A stretch of DNA of 7,388 bases from Chitinophagales bacterium (GTDB taxonomy: Bacteria; Bacteroidota; Bacteroidia; Chitinophagales; UBA2359): assembly GCA_020629335.1 (NCBI GenBank), contig JAHDDN010000265.1, positions 1 to 7,388 of the forward strand, in the 5' to 3' direction. Shown one piece after another: positions 1 to 7,007 of this stretch. Position 1 is the stretch's first letter. Each line of letters opens with the position of its first letter. Below the pieces are notes generated by a model, which saw nothing but the letters and a program-made list of their open reading frames with translations, did not search any database and was not told the origin of the DNA. The position numbers were made by a program, and so were the translations under genes.

Positions 1-29
1 GGCGATCCTTGTGGTCGCCCAATCTGGGC
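1..29. other. Two overlapping short hairpins at the window edge
   Basis: GGCGA (1-5) can pair with TCGCC (15-19), and GCCCA (17-21) can pair with TGGGC (25-29). The two stems share bases 17-19, so only one can form at a time. No U-run follows on either strand, so an intrinsic terminator is not supported. The element may continue left of the window. Bases 30-81, up to the repeat region, hold nothing I can recognise. Confidence 0.3.
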
Positions 30-81
30 AATCATCTTATTATAAACGATTAATCACACTATCACAACGAACAATCTCTCA

Positions 82-259
82 TCTGAAAGCGAACGCAGTG
101 AGTAATCTAAAATCCATCGACTATGGACCATGGACTATCGACTAAAAAATCTCTCCGCAAGCAAAGCGAGCAGTCTAAAATCTGACAGCGAAGCGGTCTA
201 AAACCTATGGACCATGGACTATCGACCATCGACTAAAAACCTGACAGCGAAGCGGTCTA
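82..259. repeat. Mosaic intergenic repeat: heptamer arrays alternating with a GCGAAGCG/TCTAAAA module
   Basis: Two modules alternate. Module B is a run of degenerate 7-bp units with consensus SGACYAT: CGACTAT, GGACCAT, GGACTAT, CGACTAA at 118-145, and GGACCAT, GGACTAT, CGACCAT, CGACTAA at 209-236. Each array ends in an A-run. Module A is an AGCGAA/GCG-rich segment followed by TCTAAAA or a variant: 82-114, 150-182, 182-205 and 241-260. The 19-mer CTGACAGCGAAGCGGTCTA occurs exactly at 182-200 and 241-259. There is no coding potential. The array stops 4 bases before the stop codon of the PHP gene, so it lies in its 3' untranslated region if transcribed. The substitutions between units look like diversified tandem copies rather than a clean microsatellite. 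I recall similar GGACTATCGACC-type runs between genes in other Bacteroidota, but cannot verify that here. Confidence 0.8.
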
Positions 260-263
260 TCAT

Positions 264-1433
264 CTATTTTCTTCGGAAAAATCGCCCAAAAAGAAGCCCT
301 AATAAAAGCAATTCAAATAAGAAAAGTCCAATCTTGAAAAGAATCGTTTGGAAGGTGTTAATGCTTGGTTGATTAAGGGTGTTAAGAGGAAGGTTTTGTC
401 CATCCCAACGTAGGACAGGATTTAGGAAAAGACGGCTATCATTGTGGTGATAGGCCTGCACACGAATATAAGTATCATCTGGCTGGAAGGTATAAGAAAC
501 GGTATTAGTATTGACTGCTTTATGCTTCAATTGCCCATCTTGCCCAATGAGTTGAATTTCTGGAACAGGCTTTTCAAAAGTATAAGTTACAGTCAAACCA
601 TCTGTAGTACAGGAAACAAATTTATTTTCATCTACCGCATGTTTCCCTCTTACGCCATAGGCTTTACCTGTTATAAGAGCATCTAATATACCCTCAGGAG
701 TAGCAGCGGTAGAATTCACCCATGTCCACATAACGAAGGTATTATTTCTTCCTGCTACATTGTGGGTATCATCATTGGCGATTATCCAACTCAGCTTTCC
801 AGTAGAAAGTGCTGCATCCCAATGCTCATCAGAAGTACGATAATGATTCAATACCTCTATTAATTCATAGCCACATAATTGACTCATATGATATTCGCTA
901 TGACTATGCCCAAAATTCCCAAATTCTGGGTGAGCAATGACTACTGTAGCCTCATTTTCCTTCAATTTATTGACAATTACTTGCTTATGAGAAAGGCTTT
1001 GATAAAGTGGAAAATCCAAGAAGGATACCTTCTTGGGTGCAATAGCTAATTTATGAGCTTTAAGAATATTGAATCCATGCTCATACATAGGTAGATGAAT
1101 CAGATCATAGCCCTCAGGATAAGGATCAATACGGTGATAGTTTGTTATACAAGCTACATCATATCCTTTAGATTGATAGGCATCCAAGACTTCTTCATGC
1201 GTATCTACCCCATTAGAGAGACCTCCCCATGCATGAGTGTGCGCATGAAAGTTGGATTTATACCACTCCCCTTTCAAATCCTCGTAAGGATTGAAAAGTT
1301 GATTGCCAGTGAATTTTTTAGTTTCGGGAAAATCAAAAATCTGAGTCTGCCAATAAAACAGACTAATCAAAAACAATAAACTAAGTATTAGGTATCCTAA
1401 ACCTTTTAGCAAAGCCTTAAGCCATCTCCACAT
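264..1433 (-). CDS. Membrane-anchored PHP-domain metallohydrolase (CehA/McbA-like)
   Basis: This 389-residue protein is a PHP-superfamily metal-dependent hydrolase, probably a phosphoesterase, held in the membrane and facing outward. A Trp/Lys/Arg-rich N-terminus leads into a membrane segment at about residues 12-28. The PHP domain follows with its metal ligands visible: FHAHTH (H63, H65), NYH (H100), AHPE (H168) and NDDTH (D222, H224). Residues ~264-344 form a beta-rich domain (Gly-Leu-Thr-Val start, ending near an Arg-Trp-Asp) typical of CehA/McbA-type proteins. A second membrane helix at ~361-382 ends in RFFRRK. Positive charges at both ends suggest both termini are cytoplasmic. I chose the ATG at 1433, 10 bases after the preceding gene's TAA with an A-rich spacer. 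A TTG at 1451 would add six residues and overlap that gene by 8 bases. Co-transcription with the TerB-like gene is likely. The substrate is unknown. Family is clear; the CehA/McbA subgroup is inferred. Confidence 0.85.
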   Translation of the reverse strand: MWRWLKALLKGLGYLILSLLFLISLFYWQTQIFDFPETKKFTGNQLFNPYEDLKGEWYKSNFHAHTHAWGGLSNGVDTHEEVLDAYQSKGYDVACITNYHRIDPYPEGYDLIHLPMYEHGFNILKAHKLAIAPKKVSFLDFPLYQSLSHKQVIVNKLKENEATVVIAHPEFGNFGHSHSEYHMSQLCGYELIEVLNHYRTSDEHWDAALSTGKLSWIIANDDTHNVAGRNNTFVMWTWVNSTAATPEGILDALITGKAYGVRGKHAVDENKFVSCTTDGLTVTYTFEKPVPEIQLIGQDGQLKHKAVNTNTVSYTFQPDDTYIRVQAYHHNDSRLFLNPVLRWDGQNLPLNTLNQPSINTFQTILFKIGLFLFELLLLGLLFGRFFRRK

Positions 1434-1443
1434 AAATCTTTTT

Positions 1444-1794
1444 TTAGGCAAGTATATCTTTTAACCTATTGTATAGTTTTTTTTCCATATCATCAATACT
1501 ATGATCAGCAATGAGTACATCTCTTATTTTGCCCATAATCGTTATCTTCTGATCTTCAGAATGTATCCATTTAGCAGTCATTTTGTCTAAATAATCTTTT
1601 CGCTCATTATCACCATGAGATTGGTAGAGCTGGTAAGTTTCTTCAAATTCAACATCGCTAACTTTTTTACGGATAAGCTCTTTTTCTTCTTCTGCTATCT
1701 CGTTATTAGCAGCAGCAGCATGTATCATTAAATAAGTCAAAAAATCAAGGTATTCTTCGTGTTTTTGAGGCATAATAATTGGGTTTAATAGCAT
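1444..1794 (-). CDS. Small TerB-like (tellurite-resistance-type) helical protein
   Basis: This 116-residue, probably cytoplasmic protein has no signal peptide or membrane helix. It shows the two-part pattern of the TerB/DjlA-N fold: a first helix-loop-acidic motif, MIHAAAANNEIAEEEKELI (residues ~23-41), where family members usually have ADGxIxxEE, and a second echo, LIADHSIDDMEKKL (~94-107). The length fits a single TerB domain (about 110-150 residues). TerB-like domains bind metal in the tellurite-resistance context and are also found in many membrane-linked signalling proteins. No other ter genes are present, so tellurite resistance should not be assumed. ATG at 1794 is used; ATG at 1773 (MPQKHEEY) is an equally plausible start that trims seven residues. 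The TAA stop lies 10 bases before the likely PHP start, so the pair is probably translated from one mRNA. Family assignment comes from pattern recognition only. Confidence 0.72.
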   Translation of the reverse strand: MLLNPIIMPQKHEEYLDFLTYLMIHAAAANNEIAEEEKELIRKKVSDVEFEETYQLYQSHGDNERKDYLDKMTAKWIHSEDQKITIMGKIRDVLIADHSIDDMEKKLYNRLKDILA

Positions 1795-1827
1795 AATTAA
1801 TAATAAAACAATTTGTTTTTATCTCTA

Positions 1828-1859
1828 GCAAAATACATAAAAAATACCCAATTCAAAAA
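1828..1859 (-). promoter_or_regulatory. Possible Bacteroidota-type promoter for the TerB-PHP pair
   Basis: Reading the minus strand, TTTTTG (1859-1854) is followed after 18 bases by TATTTTGC (1835-1828), and the start codon lies 33 bases further on. This approximates the Bacteroidota pattern TTTG-N~19-TAnnTTTG, but the -7 box is one base short of consensus. It would make the TerB-PHP pair a unit separate from the lipoprotein gene. Confidence 0.35.
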
Positions 1860-1891
1860 CATCACTGTCATTTGTTGATATAAAACTCTTC

Positions 1892-3010
1892 CTAATCCAT
1901 TTTTACCTGTTCTTCTATCACTTCTCTGTCTTTACAATCCTCCGATTTTGAAAGATGGATAAAAGAGTTTCGTTTAACGGATTCAAGCACCAATTTATTT
2001 TTATTGAAATTCTTGATGTACATGAATCGGTGGTTAGTTTGATATTTTCTAATGTGACGAGTTAAAAAATAAGTCCCATTTAGCCCCAAACGAAAATAAC
2101 TATTCGCATCTCTTTTAAATCTTCGATCGGAAGACTTCTCCCTTAAAGTATCTCCATCAAATTGAAAATTGAGGGTTTCAATTTGTCTGGAATCCATCAA
2201 ATTTTTAAGATCTTGAGCAAATTCTCTTGGATTTCCTTTAGATGCCTTATTGATAACTGTATCACAATTCCAAGTACAATTTAAGCTGTTCTGTATTTTA
2301 GCTCTATGCCTAGTATCTGCCTTGCGCTGATATTTGACCTGAGTAACACTACCATTGCGCAATTCTGATATGACCATTTCATTTTCATCTATCGAATGAA
2401 TCCAACCGAAGTAGCTTCTTGCGCCTACCTCCGTTTTATTTTTTAACAAAGCCATTCCATCAAATATCTCAATATCCCAAGTAAAGTATTTAAAAGAGAC
2501 TTCCCCATTATGAATGACCTGCCTGACCATATCTTCTTCAAAAAACTCTAAATACACTCGACTCTTTTTAAAGTCAAAGTCCTTAGAAATAAAATAATGA
2601 TTAGTCAATAAAGCTTTAATACGCTCTGGCATTAGAGGCGCTGCTGCTTTTTCTACTGGTATAAAAATAGCATCAAAATTATCCTCCAAGGAGCGAAGTT
2701 TCATTTCTTCTTCTGAGCTTTCTAATATTAAAAAACGATGGGTCTCGTTTTTTTCTGTAACAAGCAAAGTATCTCCATTTCTTTGCCAGTTCCCTTTAAA
2801 TGGCTGGTTTCTCGCACTAACTTTAAACAACTCCCCATCAGGCTTGAAAGACCATATCCTTTCAGGATAAATCCTAGCTAATTGTCCGCCATCTCGCTCT
2901 GTAATACTCATTAAGTTAATCCACTTAGAAACAGTTAAATCCGTTTGACGATTACAGGCACTTAAGCAAGCAAGTAATAATAGTGCCAGTATGTAGGTAT
3001 TCTTTTTCAT
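1892..3010 (-). CDS. Lipoprotein with lipocalin-like beta modules, function unknown
   Basis: I do not recognise a named family. The 372-residue protein begins with a classical lipoprotein signal: MKKN, a Leu/Ala core, and the lipobox LSAC with the lipidated Cys at residue 19. This predicts an envelope lipoprotein. The mature part looks all-beta and seems to contain three related units. The first (~50-118) has a lipocalin-like Trp-x-Phe-x-x-x-Gly start and a GNWxxNGDTL core. The second spans ~138-228, and the third (~278-354) has FDGDTL and a KLVLES strand. Such Bacteroidota lipocalin-like lipoproteins usually lack a known ligand. A Cys pair (C245, C249) plus C359 might form a disulfide or metal site. 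The tail is charged and hydrophilic. A perfect 19-bp hairpin lies 19 bases upstream of the ATG and may control expression. The gap to the TerB-like gene is 97 bases. Lipoprotein status is secure; the lipocalin-like reading is tentative. Confidence 0.82.
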   Translation of the reverse strand: MKKNTYILALLLLACLSACNRQTDLTVSKWINLMSITERDGGQLARIYPERIWSFKPDGELFKVSARNQPFKGNWQRNGDTLLVTEKNETHRFLILESSEEEMKLRSLEDNFDAIFIPVEKAAAPLMPERIKALLTNHYFISKDFDFKKSRVYLEFFEEDMVRQVIHNGEVSFKYFTWDIEIFDGMALLKNKTEVGARSYFGWIHSIDENEMVISELRNGSVTQVKYQRKADTRHRAKIQNSLNCTWNCDTVINKASKGNPREFAQDLKNLMDSRQIETLNFQFDGDTLREKSSDRRFKRDANSYFRLGLNGTYFLTRHIRKYQTNHRFMYIKNFNKNKLVLESVKRNSFIHLSKSEDCKDREVIEEQVKMD

Positions 3011-3029
3011 GGGTTGGGGTATTAGAGAT

Positions 3030-3070
3030 AGTTGACAGTTCGAAATAATCCTTATTTCGAACTGTCAACT
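3030..3070. promoter_or_regulatory. Perfect 19-bp hairpin between the peptidase and lipoprotein genes
   Basis: AGTTGACAGTTCGAAATAA (3030-3048) is the exact reverse complement of 3052-3070, with a 3-base loop (3049-3051). It lies 25 bases downstream of the peptidase stop and 19 bases upstream of the lipoprotein ATG. No U-run follows the stem on the minus strand (next bases ATCTCTAATACC), so it is not a canonical intrinsic terminator. It could be an attenuator, an RNA processing or stability element, a protein-binding palindrome, or a small dispersed repeat. The structure is certain; the role is open. Confidence 0.8.
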
Positions 3071-3082
3071 GTTATATTTACT

Positions 3083-3102
3083 TAAGTAGTTGAAGCTACT
3101 TA
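3083..3102 (-). other. Small hairpin containing the peptidase stop codon
   Basis: TAAGTAG (3083-3089) pairs with CTACTTA (3096-3102) around a 6-base loop. The peptidase TAG stop (3096-3098) lies inside one arm. Together with the 19-bp hairpin downstream it makes a two-hairpin 3' end for the peptidase mRNA, perhaps protecting it from exonucleases. No terminal U-run is seen. Confidence 0.45.
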
Positions 3103-5825
3103 TACTCTTTTAATTCAGAATAGATCATAGCACCTCCCATTTGTGGAGCACTTGATTCACTCTTTACTACACAACGAGGCTTATCTTTGCATATCCAAAG
3201 AGTTTGTTCTCCTCCTCCCCCTTCAAGCACATCTAACTTTACTTGATAGGTATCAAATTTTCCTGCGGGTACCTCTACTGACTCTTCTCCTTTTACGCTT
3301 AATTGATAAACACTTACCTTTTGCATCTGAGGATCAAATGTACGGATTACGGATTCAAATCCAGGCGCTAAATCTAAATTACTAATGGCAACATCCATAC
3401 CGCCACCATCTGCAAATAATGGGGCGTCTAAGGCAGCCTCCATAGGTGTTTCTTTTCCATTCATATTCATTACACCTTCCACTTTATCATCGCTATAATC
3501 AATGCTCATAGTCATTGGACCTTGATTAATTTTTCTATTGACTGGTTTTAATTCTTTCGCAGATAATTCTATAATATCAATGAGTTTCCCACCTGGAGTG
3601 GTGGCTTCATCAGTGACTACCCAATTACCTTCTTTATTGGCTATCGCTCTTGTGGCTGTCATTGGAATTTCCTGTCCTGCTACTTTGATAGTGATCTCAT
3701 AGGTAAATTCTCCTGTAATAGGCTCGCTTACTGCTACTGGCAAAGGCGCATTTAGAGCGGAAGCATCTACTGCTTCTGCTAACTCAACTGTATTGATATC
3801 CACGGTCATTTTTTCTAAAATAGCGGCAATATCTTCTGGTACTTCCTCTTGGTATCGTCCACCTAAGTGTGTCGCTAAGAATTTTTCTACTCCAGCCAAC
3901 ATCGCCATATTATTATCTGGCTTGGCAAAACCGTGGCCTTCATCTTCGGCAACTAAATACTCTACTGGGCGCTTTAGCTCACGCATAGCAATAACGATTT
4001 GATCTGATTCTGCCTGCTTTACTCTTGGATCATTAGCTCCTTGTATCACCATTAATGGCGCTTTGATTTTATCTGCTGAATTAAGCGGTGATTGGCGCAT
4101 TAATTTGGCTTTTCCTTCTTCTGTATTAGGATCGCCCATTCTAAGGTGAAATACTTTTCGAATCGCTTCCCAATAAGGAGGAATCGTCTCTAAAAGAGTC
4201 AATAAATTAGATGGACCGACAATAGAAACTCCAGCAGCATATACATCTGGCGTAAAAGCCACACCAGCTAAAGTAGCGTAACCACCATAAGAACCACCCA
4301 TAATTCCAACTTTAGATCGATCTGCAATTCCTTTATCAACTAAGTAGTTAACACCTGCTGTAATATCATCTTGCATAGCATCTCCCCACTCTCCATTAGC
4401 TGAATTTAAAAACTCTTTACCATAACCTGTAGAACCTCTAAAATTAGGCTGAAGTACGGCATAACCTCTATTTGCTAAAAATTGAGAGAAAGGATTATAA
4501 CCCCAAGAATCTCTGGCCCAAGGCCCACCATGAATGAGTAATACGACTGGTAAGTTTTTAGCTTCTTTTCCTTTGGGAAGTGTTAGATAAGCAGGTATTT
4601 CCTTACCGTCTAAAGATTTGTATCTTACTGCTTCCATATTGGATAAATGCTCTGATGGCAAATTCGGTCTTGGACGATATTGAAAATCTAAGGCTTTGGT
4701 ATCTCGATTGAAGATATAAGCTGCTCCAGGATCTACATCACTATTGGCATATACGATCCATAATTTTTCATCTGTAGTAGAAGAACCTAAATTAATCTCG
4801 ACTCCAGGTAATTTTTCTTCTAATAACTTAAAGTCAGCAGCAAAGGCTTCATCTTTGAAGTACTTACGTACTTTATCACCATTATAAATAGTAGCAATTA
4901 ATTCATGATTTACTTTAGAGAAATAAGCGTTTGCAAAATCTGCTTTTTTTTCTGGATCAGACTCGATGAATTCCGTTTTCCCTGTGGCTGGGTCTAATAG
5001 TAAAAATTCGGTCAAGTCTTTATCTCCTTTATTGGAAATGAAGTAGACTCTTTTTCCATCAGGATGATAACGAATAGGGCCACAAGATTCTTCAAAACTA
5101 CAAGTATAACAGCTTTTGAATCCATCATCTGTTACGAGTAAGATTTCGGAACCACCATCATCTGTCATTTTGCTGGCCATTCTTAGATTACCTTCTAAAT
5201 CAAAATTCCAACCACTGATATTATCCGTATTTTCTTTGATGAGGGTTCTTTTTCCTGTCGCTATTTCTACTGAATAGAGGTCATGCCAAGAGGCGTCTCT
5301 ATCATTTAAACCAACATACATAATATCTGGCTTTGCTCTTGGCACATCATAGATATATGCCCTTACTCCGTCTACGGGTGTTAAATCTATCGCTTCGGGA
5401 ATTTGCTCTTTAGTTGCTTTAGACGGATCTAATGCATAAACATGGAAATTCTCATCTCCGTCTTTATCTTGAGTAAATAAGATATGCTTTCCGTCTCGAC
5501 TCCAAAAATAGCCTCCAAGCGGTCTTTCTGTACTCTCTGTAACGGGTATCGCCTCCTCAAATGATTGAGCGATTTCTTTAACCCATATATTTCTTACATC
5601 ATTGTATGGACGTAAAAAGGAGATATACTTCCCATCTGGGGAAAGCTGAGCGCCTGTTATTTCAGGATCACCGAATAGTACTTCTCTATCTATGATAGGT
5701 GGTACCTCTTTGGCTCCTTGAGCATAAACATTCGCATCAAAAAAGACTAAAGACATTAAGCCTAATAAAAAAATTAACCCTCCATAGTAGGAGTTTTTTC
5801 TAATAGTGATTTGAGTTAAATTCAT
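3096..5825 (-). CDS. Secreted S9-family (prolyl oligopeptidase-like) peptidase with DUF3108-like C-terminal domain
   Basis: This 909-residue exported serine peptidase probably cleaves peptides or oligopeptides in the periplasm or outside the cell as a dipeptidyl- or acylaminoacyl-peptidase-type enzyme. It has a signal peptide with a likely cut after VYA (residue 35). Residues ~45-390 are a beta-propeller with WD/PD40-like strands (LSPDGKYISF, WSRDGKHILF, HPDGKRVYF). Residues ~395-652 are the alpha/beta hydrolase: HGGPW at 432-436, nucleophile S512 in GGSYGGY, D599 in GANDPRV and H631 in EGHGF complete the triad. Residues ~700-909 form an added beta-rich domain with a VPAGKFDTY motif (852-860) and a PQMGGA end, like DUF3108/TapB-type domains. 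Ordinary family members of about 650-700 residues lack this. Cys 239/242/248 in the propeller and 879/885 near the end may form disulfides. The ATG follows an A-rich leader with no Shine-Dalgarno. Family and triad are secure; the tail assignment is likely. Confidence 0.95.
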   Translation of the reverse strand: MNLTQITIRKNSYYGGLIFLLGLMSLVFFDANVYAQGAKEVPPIIDREVLFGDPEITGAQLSPDGKYISFLRPYNDVRNIWVKEIAQSFEEAIPVTESTERPLGGYFWSRDGKHILFTQDKDGDENFHVYALDPSKATKEQIPEAIDLTPVDGVRAYIYDVPRAKPDIMYVGLNDRDASWHDLYSVEIATGKRTLIKENTDNISGWNFDLEGNLRMASKMTDDGGSEILLVTDDGFKSCYTCSFEESCGPIRYHPDGKRVYFISNKGDKDLTEFLLLDPATGKTEFIESDPEKKADFANAYFSKVNHELIATIYNGDKVRKYFKDEAFAADFKLLEEKLPGVEINLGSSTTDEKLWIVYANSDVDPGAAYIFNRDTKALDFQYRPRPNLPSEHLSNMEAVRYKSLDGKEIPAYLTLPKGKEAKNLPVVLLIHGGPWARDSWGYNPFSQFLANRGYAVLQPNFRGSTGYGKEFLNSANGEWGDAMQDDITAGVNYLVDKGIADRSKVGIMGGSYGGYATLAGVAFTPDVYAAGVSIVGPSNLLTLLETIPPYWEAIRKVFHLRMGDPNTEEGKAKLMRQSPLNSADKIKAPLMVIQGANDPRVKQAESDQIVIAMRELKRPVEYLVAEDEGHGFAKPDNNMAMLAGVEKFLATHLGGRYQEEVPEDIAAILEKMTVDINTVELAEAVDASALNAPLPVAVSEPITGEFTYEITIKVAGQEIPMTATRAIANKEGNWVVTDEATTPGGKLIDIIELSAKELKPVNRKINQGPMTMSIDYSDDKVEGVMNMNGKETPMEAALDAPLFADGGGMDVAISNLDLAPGFESVIRTFDPQMQKVSVYQLSVKGEESVEVPAGKFDTYQVKLDVLEGGGGEQTLWICKDKPRCVVKSESSAPQMGGAMIYSELKEYK

Positions 5826-5886
5826 AAGTGATTTTTTAGATAATAGATCGATTAAAATCCATGTTACAATTTACTAATTATTTGAG

Positions 5887-5922
5887 TTTTATTGCTTAAC
5901 AAATAATGATTAAGCGATAAAA
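5887..5922. other. 13-bp hairpin between the DUF5685 and peptidase genes
   Basis: TTTTATTGCTTAA (5887-5899) pairs with TTAAGCGATAAAA (5910-5922), with one G-U wobble and a 10-base loop. It begins 10 bases after the DUF5685 stop in transcription direction. On the minus strand the stem ends in AAAA, not a U-run, so intrinsic termination is doubtful. It may be a 3' stability element, or part of the peptidase leader since the peptidase ATG is only 61 bases further on. Confidence 0.5.
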
Positions 5923-5932
5923 ATAAGATTTA

Positions 5933-6976
5933 TTAACAGTCACAGGAACAATCACAAGGGCAATCGCAATTACAATCACCGCAAGCACCACAACAATCAC
6001 AGCAATCTCGCCAACACGAATTCTCTTCTTCTTTCTTCTTTTCGGATTCTTCGCTTTCTTCTTTTGCCCCACACATTTGTAGGACATAGCCTTTTTGTAG
6101 GGAGATTCTTTTGGATAAATTGGTTTGTAGTAGATTATTGAAATAGCTTTTCTTTTCTTCTTTAATATCGAGTTGGTTGATGTGATGAGATGTTTTTTCT
6201 TTGAGTTGGTGTAGTTGTTGGATGACGGCTTCTTCTATTTCTGTGGGGAGTTCTGGGGAATGAGTTTGATAGGCAGATTGGATGCCATTGAAAGTATTGG
6301 TTTTTAGATCGGCTTGGTAATCTTCTAAGGCATCTAATAAATAGTTGATTTGCCCGAAGGAGTGGCCGATATGGTATAATTTTTCTTTTTGATTGCTTTG
6401 TTGGATGGCTTGGGCCCCGTTTTGAAATGTTAGGGCGGTCATTTGGGCAGTTGGAGCTGCGTAATAGTTGATTAGAGATTCTGGTGTATCGGGCGATTTA
6501 ATTATCTGAGATTCTCTTTTGTATTGTTCTTGCATGAGATCCCAGAATTTTTGTACGGGTAGCTTGCTTTCTTTTAATGATTCCCAAGCTTGTTGAAATC
6601 TTCTTTTGAAATATTGGCGGAAGGCGATCCATTTTATTTTGGAGAAAAAACTATTGTCGTTAATATTATCGTCTGTTTTGAGGGCAGTCAGGAATACATT
6701 GATGCCTGCGGTGTATTGAAGATATGAGGGAATAGCTTCTGCTTGTTTGGGAAGGGCAAAACAGCTTTTGGTATAATAGGCTTGATCCCATTTTTTGTTT
6801 TTGAAATTGCTCATGGCTCCTAATAATTCGCTGAGGAAAACGACATCATAATTAAGGAGCATTCTTGCGCTTTGGCCGTAGTGGTGGCCGATGGTTTTGC
6901 AGGTACCACAGTAATGGAAACGAAAATCTGAATTTGCTGATGAACAGCAAGTGCTAGGTTTCATGAGTCCGAACAT
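5933..6976 (-). CDS. DUF5685-family protein with Cys/Asp-rich C-terminal tail
   Basis: Function is unknown. The 347-residue protein has no signal peptide or membrane segment and appears mostly helical. Its N-terminus carries the family signature: CC at 10-11, YCGTC at 22-26, then a Lys-x-x-Gly-x-x-Tyr-Gly run and LNYD at 41-44; the cysteines could form a metal site. Two Asp-rich stretches follow: TDDNIND (101-107) and DALEDYQAD (215-223), the latter trailed by an FN pair at 229-230. Their nature and spacing recall class I isoprenoid synthases, but I infer no activity. A charged Glu/Lys/Ser linker (~304-320) leads to a 27-residue tail (321-347) with 13 cysteines, mostly as Cys-Asp-Cys or CC repeats. 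Mixed TGT/TGC codons in the tail argue for selection on protein. The coding strand is C-rich and G-poor, opposite to the peptidase gene. ATG at 6976 is used; M5 is an alternative. A good -7 box lies 31 bases upstream. Confidence 0.85.
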   Translation of the reverse strand: MFGLMKPSTCCSSANSDFRFHYCGTCKTIGHHYGQSARMLLNYDVVFLSELLGAMSNFKNKKWDQAYYTKSCFALPKQAEAIPSYLQYTAGINVFLTALKTDDNINDNSFFSKIKWIAFRQYFKRRFQQAWESLKESKLPVQKFWDLMQEQYKRESQIIKSPDTPESLINYYAAPTAQMTALTFQNGAQAIQQSNQKEKLYHIGHSFGQINYLLDALEDYQADLKTNTFNGIQSAYQTHSPELPTEIEEAVIQQLHQLKEKTSHHINQLDIKEEKKSYFNNLLQTNLSKRISLQKGYVLQMCGAKEESEESEKKKEEENSCWRDCCDCCGACGDCNCDCPCDCSCDC

Positions 6977-7007
6977 AGGCGATTTTTAGGGTGAATATAA
7001 GCATTAA

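Noticed and set aside
82..259. CRISPR array
   Set aside because: Repeats are 7 bp or irregular 19-33 bp modules without uniform spacers or a cas gene.
444..686. Plus-strand open frames inside the PHP gene (also 1095-1379) and inside the peptidase gene (3143-3385, 3793-4002)
   Set aside because: All lie antisense within genes with clear family motifs, and none has a recognisable domain or start context.
1444..1794. Tellurite-resistance operon
   Set aside because: Only a single TerB-like protein is present; no terA, terC, terD, terE or terZ-type genes lie in the window.
5887..5922. Rho-independent terminator after DUF5685
   Set aside because: The stem is good, but it is followed by CTCAAAT and not a U-run on the minus strand, and by A-rich sequence on the plus strand. 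Recorded only as a hairpin.
5896..6087. A 63-codon minus-strand open frame with a hydrophobic run (VIVVLAVIVIAIALVIV)
   Set aside because: It is the alternate frame of the Cys/Asp tail. The GATTGT-type codon pattern read out of frame gives a Val/Ile run that mimics a membrane helix.
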